From: Robertmurraya sp.
Lineage (GTDB): Bacteria; Bacillota; Bacilli; Bacillales; Cytobacillaceae
Length of the DNA stretch: 40,105 bases
Reading direction: 5' to 3'
Assembly: GCA_025451895.1 (NCBI GenBank)
Contig: JANWJP010000184.1
Location: 1 to 40,105 of the forward strand
In this document: in pieces, positions 8,293 through 17,818 of the stretch
How positions within the stretch are numbered: position 1 is the first letter of the stretch
How the letters are laid out: every line of letters begins with the position of its first letter
Made by a program: the position numbers and the translations under genes
Notes under the pieces: generated by a model
Databases searched by the model: none
What the model was told of the DNA's origin: nothing
The model's input: the letters and a program-made list of their open reading frames with translations, nothing else

Positions 8293-10083
8293 CTAATAAA
8301 CGGGATCTTCCCGTTTTTCCTTTAAATCGTTTTGAAGCAGGTACATTTTATAATACAATCCCTTCTCAGCCAATAATTGATGGTGGGTACCCCGTTCCAC
8401 AATCTTTCCATGATGAAGAACAAGAATTTGATCAGCATCTTGAATGGTTGACAAACGATGGGCAATCGCTATAGTTGTCCGGCCCTTCCGCATTTTTGCC
8501 AACGCAGAATGAATGGCCTCCTCCGTTTCCGTATCAATACTTGCCGTCGCTTCATCAAGAACAAGGATTTGCGGATTATGAGCCATCGTCCGGGCAAAAG
8601 CAACGAGCTGCCGTTGTCCGCTTGACAGGGTAAGTCCTTTTTCAGAAACAAGATGATCATAACCGTCTTTTAGATTTTCAATAAATTGATGAGCCTGCAC
8701 AAATTTTGCTGCTTTTTCAATGTCAGTGTTCGTAAGTTCTGTGTTATAAAGCCGGATATTGTCGGCTATTGTGCCATAAAAGATAAACGGATCCTGCAGT
8801 ACGAGTCCTATTTTCCTCCGCAACTCGTCTTTGCTATAACTCTTAATAGATTTGCCATCTATTAAAATTTTTCCGCGTTCAAATTCATAAAATCTCATTA
8901 AAAGATTAATAATTGTACTTTTTCCGCTTCCGGTATGACCAACCAGGGCAACCGTTTCTCCTTTTTTGGCCGTAAAGGAGATATTTTTCAACACCTCTTT
9001 TCTGCCATCATAAGAAAAATACACATTTTTAAACTCAATTTCACCCTCTTTAATGACTTCTTCCTGGGCCGTTTGAACAGGTGCAGATTCTTCCTTATCT
9101 ATAACGGCAAATACTCTGGAAGCAGAAACAATGGCTTGCTGATACAAAGATAAATGCATCATCATGTCCATAACCGGCCTGAAAAAACGGCCCAAATAAT
9201 TTACGAATGCATAAAGCACACCGATTTCCACAGGACTGTTCAACGATGTGATGCCAAAATAACCTAAAACAAGAGCTAACGCCGCAATATATACCAGATT
9301 GGTGGCCGGATGCAACAGAAGGGCATCGATCTTAATATTTTTCATGCCTGCCTGATAATGCTTTGAATTGATATCCTGAAATTCTTTCCGGAGCCGATGC
9401 TCCTGACGAAAATGCTGGATGATATTCATTCCCTGCAGCGATTCATTCAACTTCGTATTCAACTGGCTCAGTCTTTCCCGCAAGTCATGATATACAATCG
9501 TGCTGTATTTGCGATAAGCGGCAATAATTACAAAAATCACAGGGAAAATAAAAGTACAAAAGATCGCCAATTTTACATTTAAAAAATACATGGCTCCCAT
9601 AATACCCAGGATTAGTACACCACTCTGAATAAACGTAACGAAAACTGTTACAAACATATCTTTAATGGCTTCCGTGTCATTGGTCACCCTGGAAATAATA
9701 CTGCCGGCGGGGGTTTTATCGAAAAATGCGAGTCCAAATGACTGCACCTTTGAAAAAATCTCTACTCTGATATCATGAATAATCTTTAATGCAATTTCTT
9801 GAAATTTATATAGCTGAACATAAGAGAAAATGCTCTTTGCCACCTGTATCCCCACATAAGCCACCCCCAGAAGAAACAGCGGCGCAAATCTTAAATCCCG
9901 GGGTGCTAAATAATCATCAATAAATATTTTTATTAAAACCGGCCCGCTGATTTCCCCTAATGTTGTTAATAGAAGAAACAGGAATGCCGCTGCAATCGCC
10001 TTTTTATGGGGACCGGCATAGGAAAGCAGCCGCAGGAGAACCTTTCGCTGTTCCCGTCCGGTTTGCACTGTTCTTTCTTCCAT
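8293..10083 (-). CDS. ABC multidrug exporter half-transporter, BmrD/YheH-like
   Basis: A 596-aa half-transporter: six-helix membrane domain (about residues 25-320) and ATPase domain. Walker A GHTGSGKST is near 382-390 and Walker B ends in the catalytic Glu511 (ILVLDE). The signature is LSSGQ rather than LSGGQ. This fits the partner of a heterodimer, in which its altered signature faces the degenerate Walker site of the upstream subunit. The start at 10083 has GGGAGG 8 bases upstream and lies 4 bases after the partner's stop; a longer frame overlapping the partner gene is unlikely. Best match by layout is B. subtilis BmrCD (YheI/YheH). Substrate unknown. Confidence 0.85.
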   Translation of the reverse strand: MEERTVQTGREQRKVLLRLLSYAGPHKKAIAAAFLFLLLTTLGEISGPVLIKIFIDDYLAPRDLRFAPLFLLGVAYVGIQVAKSIFSYVQLYKFQEIALKIIHDIRVEIFSKVQSFGLAFFDKTPAGSIISRVTNDTEAIKDMFVTVFVTFIQSGVLILGIMGAMYFLNVKLAIFCTFIFPVIFVIIAAYRKYSTIVYHDLRERLSQLNTKLNESLQGMNIIQHFRQEHRLRKEFQDINSKHYQAGMKNIKIDALLLHPATNLVYIAALALVLGYFGITSLNSPVEIGVLYAFVNYLGRFFRPVMDMMMHLSLYQQAIVSASRVFAVIDKEESAPVQTAQEEVIKEGEIEFKNVYFSYDGRKEVLKNISFTAKKGETVALVGHTGSGKSTIINLLMRFYEFERGKILIDGKSIKSYSKDELRRKIGLVLQDPFIFYGTIADNIRLYNTELTNTDIEKAAKFVQAHQFIENLKDGYDHLVSEKGLTLSSGQRQLVAFARTMAHNPQILVLDEATASIDTETEEAIHSALAKMRKGRTTIAIAHRLSTIQDADQILVLHHGKIVERGTHHQLLAEKGLYYKMYLLQNDLKEKREDPVY

Positions 10084-10087
10084 CCGT

Positions 10088-11836
10088 TCATCCTCCCTGC
10101 TCCACTTGTGCTTCCAATTGCTGCCGTTCGAACATATCTTTATACAGTCCTCCCAGTTCAATCAGTTCATCATGCGTCCCTCTCTCGGCGATCGTGCCCC
10201 CGGCAAGAACTAAAATGAGATTAGCGTGGGCAATTGAACTTAAACGGTGTGATGTAATAATCGTCGTTTTATTTTGCCGCTTTTCCCGCAATACCCTTAA
10301 AATCCCTTCTTCGGTTTTAGCATCGACAGCGGATAGTGCATCATCGAGTACTAATACCTCCGGATCCAGAAGCAGGGCCCTTGCGATGGATACCCTTTGT
10401 TTTTGTCCTCCTGACAAGGAAACTCCCCGTTCTCCGGTCATCGTTTCGTATTTGTCGGGAAATTGCATTATGTCATCATGGATATTCGCCGCTTTGGCCG
10501 CTTCATAAGCTTTTTCGTGCTCGATACCGGGTGAGGAAAAAGTGATATTTTCCCGAATCGTAGCTGAAAATAGAAAATGGTCCTGGGGAACATAGCCGAA
10601 TGCTTCACGAAGTTTGCCGAGTTTGTAGTCCTTAATGGAACGTCCGCCGAAAAGGATTTCTCCATCCTCCGCATCAAACTCACGAAGCAGCAGTTTTAGC
10701 AGCGTCGTTTTCCCCGATCCCGTCCGGCCGACAATTCCAACAGTTTCTCCTCTTTTAACACGAAAATAAATATCCTTTAAAACAGGACTGTCTTCTCCCG
10801 GATAAGTAAAACTGTTCAGCCTGAACTCAATATTTCCGCTTGGAACAATATCCAAAGCATCCGGTTTTTCATACAAATCGGATTTTTCGGCAAGTAAAGA
10901 CAAAATCCGTTCATAGGAGGCGCGGCCTCTTTCAAGAATATTAAACAGCCAGCCAAAAGCAAGCATCGGCCAGACCAGCAGCCCCAAATACGTTGTAAAA
11001 GAAATCAGTTCACCGAGCGAAAGTTCTCCCTGTATGACAAATTTTGCCCCAAATCCAATGGAAAGAAGAAAACAAACTGCTACAATGACCGAAATAGTCG
11101 GATCGTAAAGAGAATCAACCTTTGCCACGGCTATATTTCTTGAAACAACATTTGCAGACTGGCTCTCAAAGTCGCCAATATTTTCCTTTTCCTGGCCAAA
11201 AGATTTTATCACTTTAATTCCTGTCACGCTTTCCTGAACTTTATCATTCAGTTGGGAAAAAGCAGCTTGCGCATTGGAAAAGCGCTGATGCAATAATTTT
11301 CCGTACCAGTTTGTTAACATGGCCATAAGCGGCATCGGGATAAGAGCAATTAACGTCAACTTCCAACTGATAGCAGCTGCCATGGCAACAATCACCATTC
11401 CCCCTGTGGCCAAAGAATCAACAAGTGTCAACACCCCTGAACCGGCCGTTTGCTGAACGGCCTGTATATCATTGGTTGCATGGGCCATTAGATCCCCGAC
11501 CCGGTGTCTTTGATAAAAAGACTGGGGCATGGCTGTAAAATGATTATAAAGCTTATTCCGCAGCTCCTTTGCGAGTTTTACGGCCGAACCGTAAATCATC
11601 TTCCGCCAAAAATAACGGAATATATACATCATCAATCCTGTGATAATCAAGATTAAAAGCCATTGCAAAAGTTTTACTGAAGTTAATGATTTTTGATGAA
11701 TTTCATCTACAATAATACCGATGATTTTAGGAGGAATTAACTGGAGAAAAGCGACAATTAACAGAAGAAGTATTCCGGTGATGTAGGCTCTTTTTTCTTG
11801 TTTAAAAAACCATGACAGTTGAAAAAATACTCTCAT
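10088..11836 (-). CDS. ABC multidrug exporter half-transporter, BmrC/YheI-like
   Basis: A 582-aa half-transporter with membrane domain (residues 15-300) and ATPase domain: Walker A GRTGSGKTT at 370-378, signature LSGGQ at 474-478, Walker B VLVLDD at 494-499. The usual catalytic Glu is Asp499, as in BmrC and other degenerate-site subunits of heterodimeric exporters. It is the first gene of a two-gene operon, and the second gene follows at once. The 335 bases upstream hold a structured leader and an intrinsic terminator, so expression may be set by attenuation. In B. subtilis bmrCD is controlled by a leader peptide and attenuation; an equivalent leader ORF is not clear here. Confidence 0.85.
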   Translation of the reverse strand: MRVFFQLSWFFKQEKRAYITGILLLLIVAFLQLIPPKIIGIIVDEIHQKSLTSVKLLQWLLILIITGLMMYIFRYFWRKMIYGSAVKLAKELRNKLYNHFTAMPQSFYQRHRVGDLMAHATNDIQAVQQTAGSGVLTLVDSLATGGMVIVAMAAAISWKLTLIALIPMPLMAMLTNWYGKLLHQRFSNAQAAFSQLNDKVQESVTGIKVIKSFGQEKENIGDFESQSANVVSRNIAVAKVDSLYDPTISVIVAVCFLLSIGFGAKFVIQGELSLGELISFTTYLGLLVWPMLAFGWLFNILERGRASYERILSLLAEKSDLYEKPDALDIVPSGNIEFRLNSFTYPGEDSPVLKDIYFRVKRGETVGIVGRTGSGKTTLLKLLLREFDAEDGEILFGGRSIKDYKLGKLREAFGYVPQDHFLFSATIRENITFSSPGIEHEKAYEAAKAANIHDDIMQFPDKYETMTGERGVSLSGGQKQRVSIARALLLDPEVLVLDDALSAVDAKTEEGILRVLREKRQNKTTIITSHRLSSIAHANLILVLAGGTIAERGTHDELIELGGLYKDMFERQQLEAQVEQGG

Positions 11837-12016
11837 AAGATGCCTCCGTCATTAATCAATAATAAAAAACACTTTAAAAAACATTGCGCTCTTAACAAAA
11901 TAATACCATACCGGTTTTTTCCTTCATTTATACCGCCAGTATTTGCATATTATCAAAAAGGGAAAAACATGACAATCCATATACTTTGCTTTCTGATACC
12001 TTCAATAAAAACGCAA

Positions 12017-12063
12017 AAAACCACTCCTTTATTGGTTTGGTTCCCAACAAAAAAAGTGGTTTT
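12017..12063 (-). terminator. Intrinsic terminator in the exporter leader
   Basis: On the minus strand a 9-bp stem AAAACCACT / AGTGGTTTT (plus coordinates 12055-12063 and 12017-12025) encloses an inner TTGG/CCAA pairing and is followed by TTGCGTTTTTATTG. It lies about 180 bases before the exporter start codon, in the same direction. It may end the yneF transcript, act as an attenuator for the exporter, or both. Confidence 0.7.
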
Positions 12064-12171
12064 ATCAATAGGTGAAAGGTGAGCCAGCGCCGTCGGAGAA
12101 GATCGGGCGTTAACGGTTGTCTTCCCTCCCGTTCCCGCTTACAGCCCTGCAAAACCTTAATACTATTGGGT
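12064..12171 (-). promoter_or_regulatory. Structured GC-rich leader RNA upstream of the exporter operon
   Basis: Between the yneF stop and the terminator at 12017-12063 is about 100 nt that is much more GC-rich than its flanks. It can fold as a long irregular rod: CAATAG/CTATTG (12066-12071 with 12163-12168), AGGT/ACCT (12077-12080 with 12154-12157) and GGAGAAGA/TCTTCCC (12095-12102 with 12120-12126), around a palindromic CGTTAACG. An alternative pairing exists: the minus-strand copy of 12066-12079 can pair with that of 12026-12034, next to the terminator's 3' arm. This resembles an aptamer or attenuator layout. I do not recognise it as a known riboswitch class. A stable 3' UTR of yneF is the main alternative. 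Confidence 0.45.
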
Positions 12172-12390
12172 TTATTTTTCCATTTGTTTGTTCATTGCAT
12201 TTAACATTTGATTGATTTTCTTTTGTGACGGTTTCATTCCCATCTGCATCATGAGAGTTCTTAACATTTGCTCATTGATGGGCGGATTCTTTTTCAAATA
12301 GTTCTCCATATATTTACGGGCAATAAAGAACCCGATGGCGATACCCGCAAGTAAGCACAGGGCACCGACTAAAACATACCAATACCACAT
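12172..12390 (-). CDS. yneF: UPF0154 membrane protein YneF
   Basis: A 72-aa protein with one N-terminal membrane helix (residues 3-24) and a basic soluble tail containing [20 protein letters not shown], typical of the UPF0154/YneF family of Firmicutes. Function unknown. The ATG at 12390 follows AAGGAGGAAA. It lies downstream of sirA as in B. subtilis. Confidence 0.88.
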   Translation of the reverse strand: MWYWYVLVGALCLLAGIAIGFFIARKYMENYLKKNPPINEQMLRTLMMQMGMKPSQKKINQMLNAMNKQMEK

Positions 12391-12477
12391 TCATTATTTC
12401 CTCCTTCAGGTTGTCTATCATAAAGTGTACTAGACCAAAGGTAATTATACAATATTTGCTCCGGATTTTCTTCATTT

Positions 12478-12915
12478 TCAGACAAACTTTCTCTTTTTTA
12501 TCGGCCGTAGCCAGCCAAATTGATTATTATAAAGATCAATTGCAAGAAAAGAGCTTTCATACTTTCTCAAAGCCTCGAAAAAGATCGTTTCGGCATAATA
12601 ATTTCCAGTGCTTGTCAAAACGAGCCGATGGTCAAATATTTCCAATGATGCCTGACTTAAATTTCCGTCTCTAATAAAGTAACAGTCCGCTTCCCGTGAA
12701 TATTGGTTATTCTCATAAAAATATTTTTGTATGTATTGATGAAGCTCCTGTCTGGGAATTGATTGAGTAATAAAATTAATTTGTTTTTCCAGGATCTTCT
12801 TTTTTTCTCCAGAAGAACTTGCATACTCTTTAAAAAGGCGGAAAAACTTATTTTCTTTCCCGAAATAGTACGCGGCCAGCTGCTCCTTTACAAGATACAA
12901 TTGATAGATTCGCAC
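12478..12915 (-). CDS. sirA: Sporulation inhibitor of replication SirA
   Basis: A 145-aa protein of the SirA (YneE) family. SirA binds domain I of DnaA and blocks new rounds of replication once sporulation begins. The N-terminal segment (YQLYLVKEQLAAYYFGKE) and the C-terminal GWLRPIKKRKF are family-like. Position between tkt and yneF matches B. subtilis. Translation likely starts at the GTG at 12915, with GGAGG 9 bases upstream. Upstream are a TATAAT and a perfect Spo0A-box heptamer, fitting the known control of sirA by Spo0A~P. Confidence 0.88.
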   Translation of the reverse strand: MRIYQLYLVKEQLAAYYFGKENKFFRLFKEYASSSGEKKKILEKQINFITQSIPRQELHQYIQKYFYENNQYSREADCYFIRDGNLSQASLEIFDHRLVLTSTGNYYAETIFFEALRKYESSFLAIDLYNNQFGWLRPIKKRKFV

Positions 12916-12947
12916 CTGATCCTTCCTCCATTGATACTTTTCCTATC

Positions 12948-13013
12948 ATTATAGTAAATTGGAAGAAAATAGTTTGTCTTAAGGAGTCGCAAAGTTCCGC
13001 TATTTTTGTCGAA
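12948..13013 (-). promoter_or_regulatory. Candidate Spo0A-activated sirA promoter with 0A box
   Basis: TATAAT at 12948-12953 on the minus strand has no good -35 at 17 bases; an AAGACA lies 21 bases upstream, an over-long spacing like that of spoIIG. A TGTCGAA heptamer (0A box) on the plus strand at 13007-13013 is about 70 bases upstream of the expected start of transcription. Confidence 0.5.
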
Positions 13014-13097
13014 TGACTTTATAATGCTTCAAACAGTGATTTCTCACTTGAAATCAAATAACTTATTTTCAAAAAATTCACACACAGACAACACATA

Positions 13098-13127
13098 AAA
13101 AACCTGCAGAATTTTTCTGCAGGTTTT
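13098..13127 (-). terminator. Terminator of tkt
   Basis: An A-run, CCTGCAGAA / TTCTGCAGG stem with very short loop, and T-run. It starts 9 bases past the transketolase stop codon and could work on both strands. Confidence 0.85.
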
Positions 13128-13135
13128 TCTTGGTT

Positions 13136-15142
13136 TTATTCAGACATTAACGTTTTTACACGGTTCACTACATTATCTACAGTAAAACCATACTCTTCCA
13201 TAATTTTTTCACCCGGTGCAGAGGCGCCAAACCGGTCAATTGCCAATACATCCCCTTCAGCACCTGTATATCGGTGCCATCCTAAAGAAGCACCCATTTC
13301 AATACCGAGGCGTTTTTTTACAGATTTCGGCAGAACGGACTCTTTGTATTCCTTGGACTGTTTTTCGAAATTTTTCCAGGAAGGCATGCTTACTACAGAT
13401 GCGTAAATGCCGTCTTTTTCAAGCACCTTTTGTGCTTCGACGGCAAGCGAAACCTCCGAACCCGAGGCCAGCAGAAGAACTTCAGGATTCTCATTGGATG
13501 CAGGAGAAATCACATATGCACCTTTCTGAACTCCTTCATAGGCCTTTTCTTTCGTATTCTTGAGTGTCGGCAAGTTTTGCCGTGTCAACACAAGCACAGT
13601 TGGACGGTCTTTTGATTCTAATGCCGTCTTCCAGGCCGCAACTGTTTCATTTCCATCGGCGGGACGGATTACATTAATATCAGGCATCGCCCTGAGAGAA
13701 GCCAAGTGTTCAATGGGCTCATGCGTCGGTCCGTCTTCTCCCACTGCAATACTGTCATGGGTGAAAACATAGGTAACCGGAAGTTTCATTAATGCCGCCA
13801 TCCGGATAGCCGGGCGCAGATAATCCGAAAAGACAAAGAATGTACCTCCAAACACCTTTAACCCTCCATGGAGAGCCATTCCATTCAGTGCTGCTCCCAT
13901 CGCAAATTCACGGACACCGAACCAAATATTGCGGCCTTGATAATTTTCTGACGAAAAGTCTCCGCCATCCGTAATGGTTGTTTTATTGGAACCTGCCAAA
14001 TCAGCGGAACCGCCAAAAAAGTACGGCAGATTTTTCGCAATCGCATTGATTGTTTCTCCTGAAGAAGCCCGGCTGGCAAGACTTTTTCCTTCTTCATAAA
14101 CCGGAAGTTCACTGTCCCAGCCTTCAATGAGTTTACCTTTTATCGCTGCATCAAGTTGGGTGGCCAGTTCCGGAAAATCCTTTTTATAGTTTTGAAAAAG
14201 ATCATTCCATTCCTGTTCTTTCTTAACGCCATGGTCCAGGACATATTTCTTAAATTGTTCGTATACTTCTTGAGGAACATAAAAATCCTCTTCAAATGTC
14301 CATTTATAAGCTTCTTTCGTAAGCTTCAGTTCTTCAGCGCCCAGCGGTGCTCCGTGAACATCTGATTTTCCGGATTTATTTGGGGAGCCGTAACCGATGA
14401 TCGTCTTTACTTCTATTAATGTGGGACGTTCTGAGTCGCGTTTTGCTTCTTCAATTGCATCGGCAATTTCTTGCAAATTATTCCCGTCCTCAACCCGGAT
14501 ATACTGCCATCCATATGCTTTAAAGCGGTCAGCAACACTTTCTGAAAATACCTTATTTAACTCCCCATCAAGAGAAATATCGTTGGAATCATATAAGACA
14601 ATTAGTTTGCCGAGCCTTAAATGTCCTGCCAATGATGCGGCCTCTGCGGACACTCCTTCCATTAAATCTCCGTCTCCGCATATGCTGTATGTATAGTGAT
14701 TGACAATATCATAATTTTCCCTGTTATACTTGGCTGCAAGATGACGTTCAGCCATTGCCATTCCGACTGCCATGGCAATCCCTTGTCCTAATGGACCGGA
14801 AGTTGCATCGACTCCGGGAGTGTGTCCGTATTCCGGATGGCCGGGAGTTTTACTGCCCCATTGCCGGAATTCCATAATATCTTCCATGCTCACATCATAA
14901 CCTGATAAGTGCAGAAGACTGTATAAAAGCATGGAACCATGGCCAGCGGAAAGTACAAACCGATCACGGTTAAACCATTCCGGATTTTTTGGATTATGGT
15001 TCATATATCTTGTCCAAAGAGCATAGGCCATAGGCGCCGCTCCCATTGGCATTCCCGGGTGGCCGGATTTCGCCTTTTCAATCGCATCAATAGATAATGT
15101 TCTAATTGTGTTGACAGCCAGTGAATCCACTTGTTCAAACAT
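13136..15142 (-). CDS. tkt: Transketolase
   Basis: A 668-aa thiamine-diphosphate enzyme of the pentose phosphate pathway, moving two-carbon units from ketose to aldose phosphates. The N-terminal third has the TPP-binding segment [19 protein letters not shown] and [12 protein letters not shown]. The pyrimidine-binding domain includes [21 protein letters not shown], and the C-terminal domain begins near [19 protein letters not shown]. Length matches Bacillus Tkt. The ATG at 15142 has GAAGGGA upstream. It sits between ynzC and sirA, the standard Bacillus position, and has its own terminator. Confidence 0.97.
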   Translation of the reverse strand: MFEQVDSLAVNTIRTLSIDAIEKAKSGHPGMPMGAAPMAYALWTRYMNHNPKNPEWFNRDRFVLSAGHGSMLLYSLLHLSGYDVSMEDIMEFRQWGSKTPGHPEYGHTPGVDATSGPLGQGIAMAVGMAMAERHLAAKYNRENYDIVNHYTYSICGDGDLMEGVSAEAASLAGHLRLGKLIVLYDSNDISLDGELNKVFSESVADRFKAYGWQYIRVEDGNNLQEIADAIEEAKRDSERPTLIEVKTIIGYGSPNKSGKSDVHGAPLGAEELKLTKEAYKWTFEEDFYVPQEVYEQFKKYVLDHGVKKEQEWNDLFQNYKKDFPELATQLDAAIKGKLIEGWDSELPVYEEGKSLASRASSGETINAIAKNLPYFFGGSADLAGSNKTTITDGGDFSSENYQGRNIWFGVREFAMGAALNGMALHGGLKVFGGTFFVFSDYLRPAIRMAALMKLPVTYVFTHDSIAVGEDGPTHEPIEHLASLRAMPDINVIRPADGNETVAAWKTALESKDRPTVLVLTRQNLPTLKNTKEKAYEGVQKGAYVISPASNENPEVLLLASGSEVSLAVEAQKVLEKDGIYASVVSMPSWKNFEKQSKEYKESVLPKSVKKRLGIEMGASLGWHRYTGAEGDVLAIDRFGASAPGEKIMEEYGFTVDNVVNRVKTLMSE

Positions 15143-15302
15143 TTTTTTTCAATCCCTTCATATTATTCTCTGTCTCACTTGAATGGTCATTCTGCAAGGA
15201 TAAATCCATACCCTAATATATCATTAGAAGAAGATGGTATGTACATATTTTTTACAGACGACAAAAACAATATTCAAGACAGGGAAACCGGCTAAAGCTC
15301 CC

Positions 15303-15539
15303 CTAATGAATATTGTTCTTTTGATTCCTCATTTGTTTAATTTTTGCCGGTGTAACGTCTTTGCCTTCGGGATCAATGATCGTGACATTTTCCAATGTTT
15401 TCAGCATGGATGAACGGAACGATTGCAAATATTCCTTTCGCAGCTTCGTTTGCTCCTTAGCTTCTTCTAATGTAAGTGTACCTTTTTTGGCTTTTCGGGC
15501 AAGTTCATTAATTCGTGCTATTTTATCCTTGGACAGCAT
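15303..15539 (-). CDS. ynzC: UPF0291 protein YnzC
   Basis: A 78-aa protein of the UPF0291 family. It opens with a helical hairpin ([21 protein letters not shown], then [14 protein letters not shown]) and ends in a flexible basic tail. In B. subtilis YnzC is encoded just after yneB in the LexA-controlled yneA operon; the same order holds here. Function unknown; the helical pair suggests nucleic acid or protein binding, but nothing in the sequence settles this. Confidence 0.9.
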   Translation of the reverse strand: MLSKDKIARINELARKAKKGTLTLEEAKEQTKLRKEYLQSFRSSMLKTLENVTIIDPEGKDVTPAKIKQMRNQKNNIH

Positions 15540-15615
15540 GACATAACTCCTTTAACATCAGATTTTGCAACTGAGATTGATCTTACTAAAAACTGATTGT
15601 TTTTACAAGATGAAC

Positions 15616-16640
<1,025 letters not shown>

Positions 16641-16655
16641 CTTCACACCCTATCA

Positions 16656-16703
16656 AGAATATATGTTCGGTATCATTCTAGTACGAACGTCTGTTTTTGT
16701 CAA
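16656..16703 (-). promoter_or_regulatory. yneA promoter with two LexA boxes
   Basis: On the minus strand TTGACA (plus 16698-16703) and TAGAAT (16675-16680) are 17 bases apart. A LexA-box-like site CGAACGTCTGTTTT (16684-16697) fills the spacer, and another, AGAATATATGTTCG (16656-16669), lies downstream of the -10. Consensus in Bacillus is CGAACN4GTTCG; each site differs at two of the ten fixed positions. Confidence 0.8.
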
Positions 16704-16712
16704 TAAAAATTT

Positions 16713-16752
16713 CGAACTTATGTTTGTACTCACTGAAAAAACATGGTATAAT
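16713..16752 (+). promoter_or_regulatory. lexA promoter with LexA box
   Basis: TTGTAC (16724-16729) and TATAAT (16747-16752) with a 17-base spacer. A LexA box CGAACTTATGTTTG (16713-16726, one mismatch) overlaps the -35, so LexA would block its own transcription. Confidence 0.85.
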
Positions 16753-16784
16753 TGACTTAAGAAAACCATATGGGGTGTGTTTAC

Positions 16785-17408
16785 ATGGCGAAACTATCAA
16801 AAAGGCAGCAGGATATTCTTAACTTCATTAAGCAAGAGGTAAAATCAAAAGGATATCCTCCATCTGTCCGGGAAATCGGCCAGGCTGTCGGCCTTGCTTC
16901 AAGTTCGACTGTACACGGTCATTTGTCAAGGCTGGAAGCAAAAGGCTACATACGCCGGGATCCGACAAAGCCCCGGGCGATTGAAATATTGGAAACTGAC
17001 GAAACTGCCCATATTCCTAAACAGCATACAGTGAATGTACCGCTCGTAGGAAAAGTGACCGCCGGAAACCCGATTACAGCCGTCGAAAATATTGAAGAAT
17101 TTTTTCCTTTGCCGGAAAGCATAGCCGGCCCGGAAGATAAGATTTTTATGCTTACTGTCGAAGGAGACAGTATGATAGAAGCTGGAATTTTGGACGGGGA
17201 TTATGTTATCGTAAGACAACAGCAAACTGCCAATAACGGGGATATTGTCGTTGCAATGACAGAGGACGATGAAGCAACAGTAAAAAGATTTTTCAAGGAA
17301 AAAGATTTTATCCGTCTTCAACCTGAAAATTCGACAATGGATCCGATTATTTTAAAAAATGTCATCATTCTGGGAAAAGTAATCGGCGTTTTCAGACATA
17401 TTCATTAG
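16785..17408 (+). CDS. lexA: SOS repressor LexA
   Basis: A 207-aa LexA. The N-terminal winged helix (residues 1-65) contains [20 protein letters not shown]. The C-terminal S24 protease domain has the Ala93-Gly94 cleavage bond, Ser129 (EGDSM) and Lys167 (ATVKRFF), each two residues beyond the B. subtilis positions. I chose the ATG at 16785 (MAKLSKRQ, as in the family); a frame five codons longer exists, but its start lies within the presumed ribosome site GGGGTGTG. It is divergent from yneA and controlled by a LexA box at its promoter. RecA bound to single-stranded DNA would trigger self-cleavage. Confidence 0.97.
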   Translation: MAKLSKRQQDILNFIKQEVKSKGYPPSVREIGQAVGLASSSTVHGHLSRLEAKGYIRRDPTKPRAIEILETDETAHIPKQHTVNVPLVGKVTAGNPITAVENIEEFFPLPESIAGPEDKIFMLTVEGDSMIEAGILDGDYVIVRQQQTANNGDIVVAMTEDDEATVKRFFKEKDFIRLQPENSTMDPIILKNVIILGKVIGVFRHIH

Positions 17409-17411
17409 CTT

Positions 17412-17452
17412 AAAAAACCGCCCGGACGTTATTACGTCCGAGGCGGTTTTTT
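17412..17452 (+). terminator. Terminator of lexA
   Basis: Stem AAACCGCC-GGACGT / ACGTCC-GGCGGTTT with a TATT loop, followed by a T-run; it starts just after the lexA stop codon. Confidence 0.9.
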
Positions 17453-17581
17453 ATATGTCCGGTTTTCAAGTCTTTTTTTGTAAAAACAGCACGGAAAAAA
17501 TTCACCATATCATCAAAAGCAGTGCTTATCTACCGCCCAAAAAGACTTTCCGCCTCCGGAAAAATGAACATTCGGGCCAAT

Positions 17582-17633
17582 TAATACATTGCAAATACTG
17601 CCCTCTTTCCCACGGATGTACCCGGGACCTGAA
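17582..17633 (-). pseudogene. Fragment of a second glnA 3' end
   Basis: On the minus strand this segment reproduces the last 17 or so codons of glnA: 47 of 53 aligned positions match the true gene end at 17820-17872. The residues FRSRVHPWERGQYL are readable, then a one-base deletion shifts the frame just before the copied MY-stop. No similarity extends more than a few bases on either side. It lies about 190 bases downstream of the functional glnA end. It is a partial duplication or what remains of a lost tandem glnA, with no coding role visible. The rest of 17453-17783 shows nothing else I can name. Confidence 0.8.
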
Positions 17634-17783
17634 AAGATTCCGGGGAGTCTAATCAAATCTGCCCCAAAATTATTGACAAATCAACAATTTGAAAAATTAA
17701 CACATTAAAGAAAGTCTTAAAAAAGCAGTCAATAATCAGACAATTGCTCTATCGAAAAAAATAAAACCTTCCCGATAAATTAA

Positions 17784-17810
17784 ACTCTCAATACCGTTGG
17801 TATCAAGAGT
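17784..17810 (-). terminator. Terminator of glnRA
   Basis: On the minus strand a 12-bp stem ACTCTTGATACC / GGTATTGAGAGT with an AAC loop (two wobble pairs) is followed by TTTAATTT. It lies 9 bases past the glnA stop. Confidence 0.7.
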
Positions 17811-17818
17811 TCAGCGGA

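Noticed and set aside
11928-12152. 74-codon minus-strand frame spanning the exporter leader, considered as a BmrB-like leader peptide
   Set aside because: It starts at TTG with only AAGG three bases upstream, has no family resemblance, and runs through the structured RNA; not supported as a CDS.
17455-17652. 65-codon plus-strand frame after lexA
   Set aside because: It overlaps the antisense of the glnA fragment and has no ribosome site; the apparent residues come from the duplicated glnA end read backwards.
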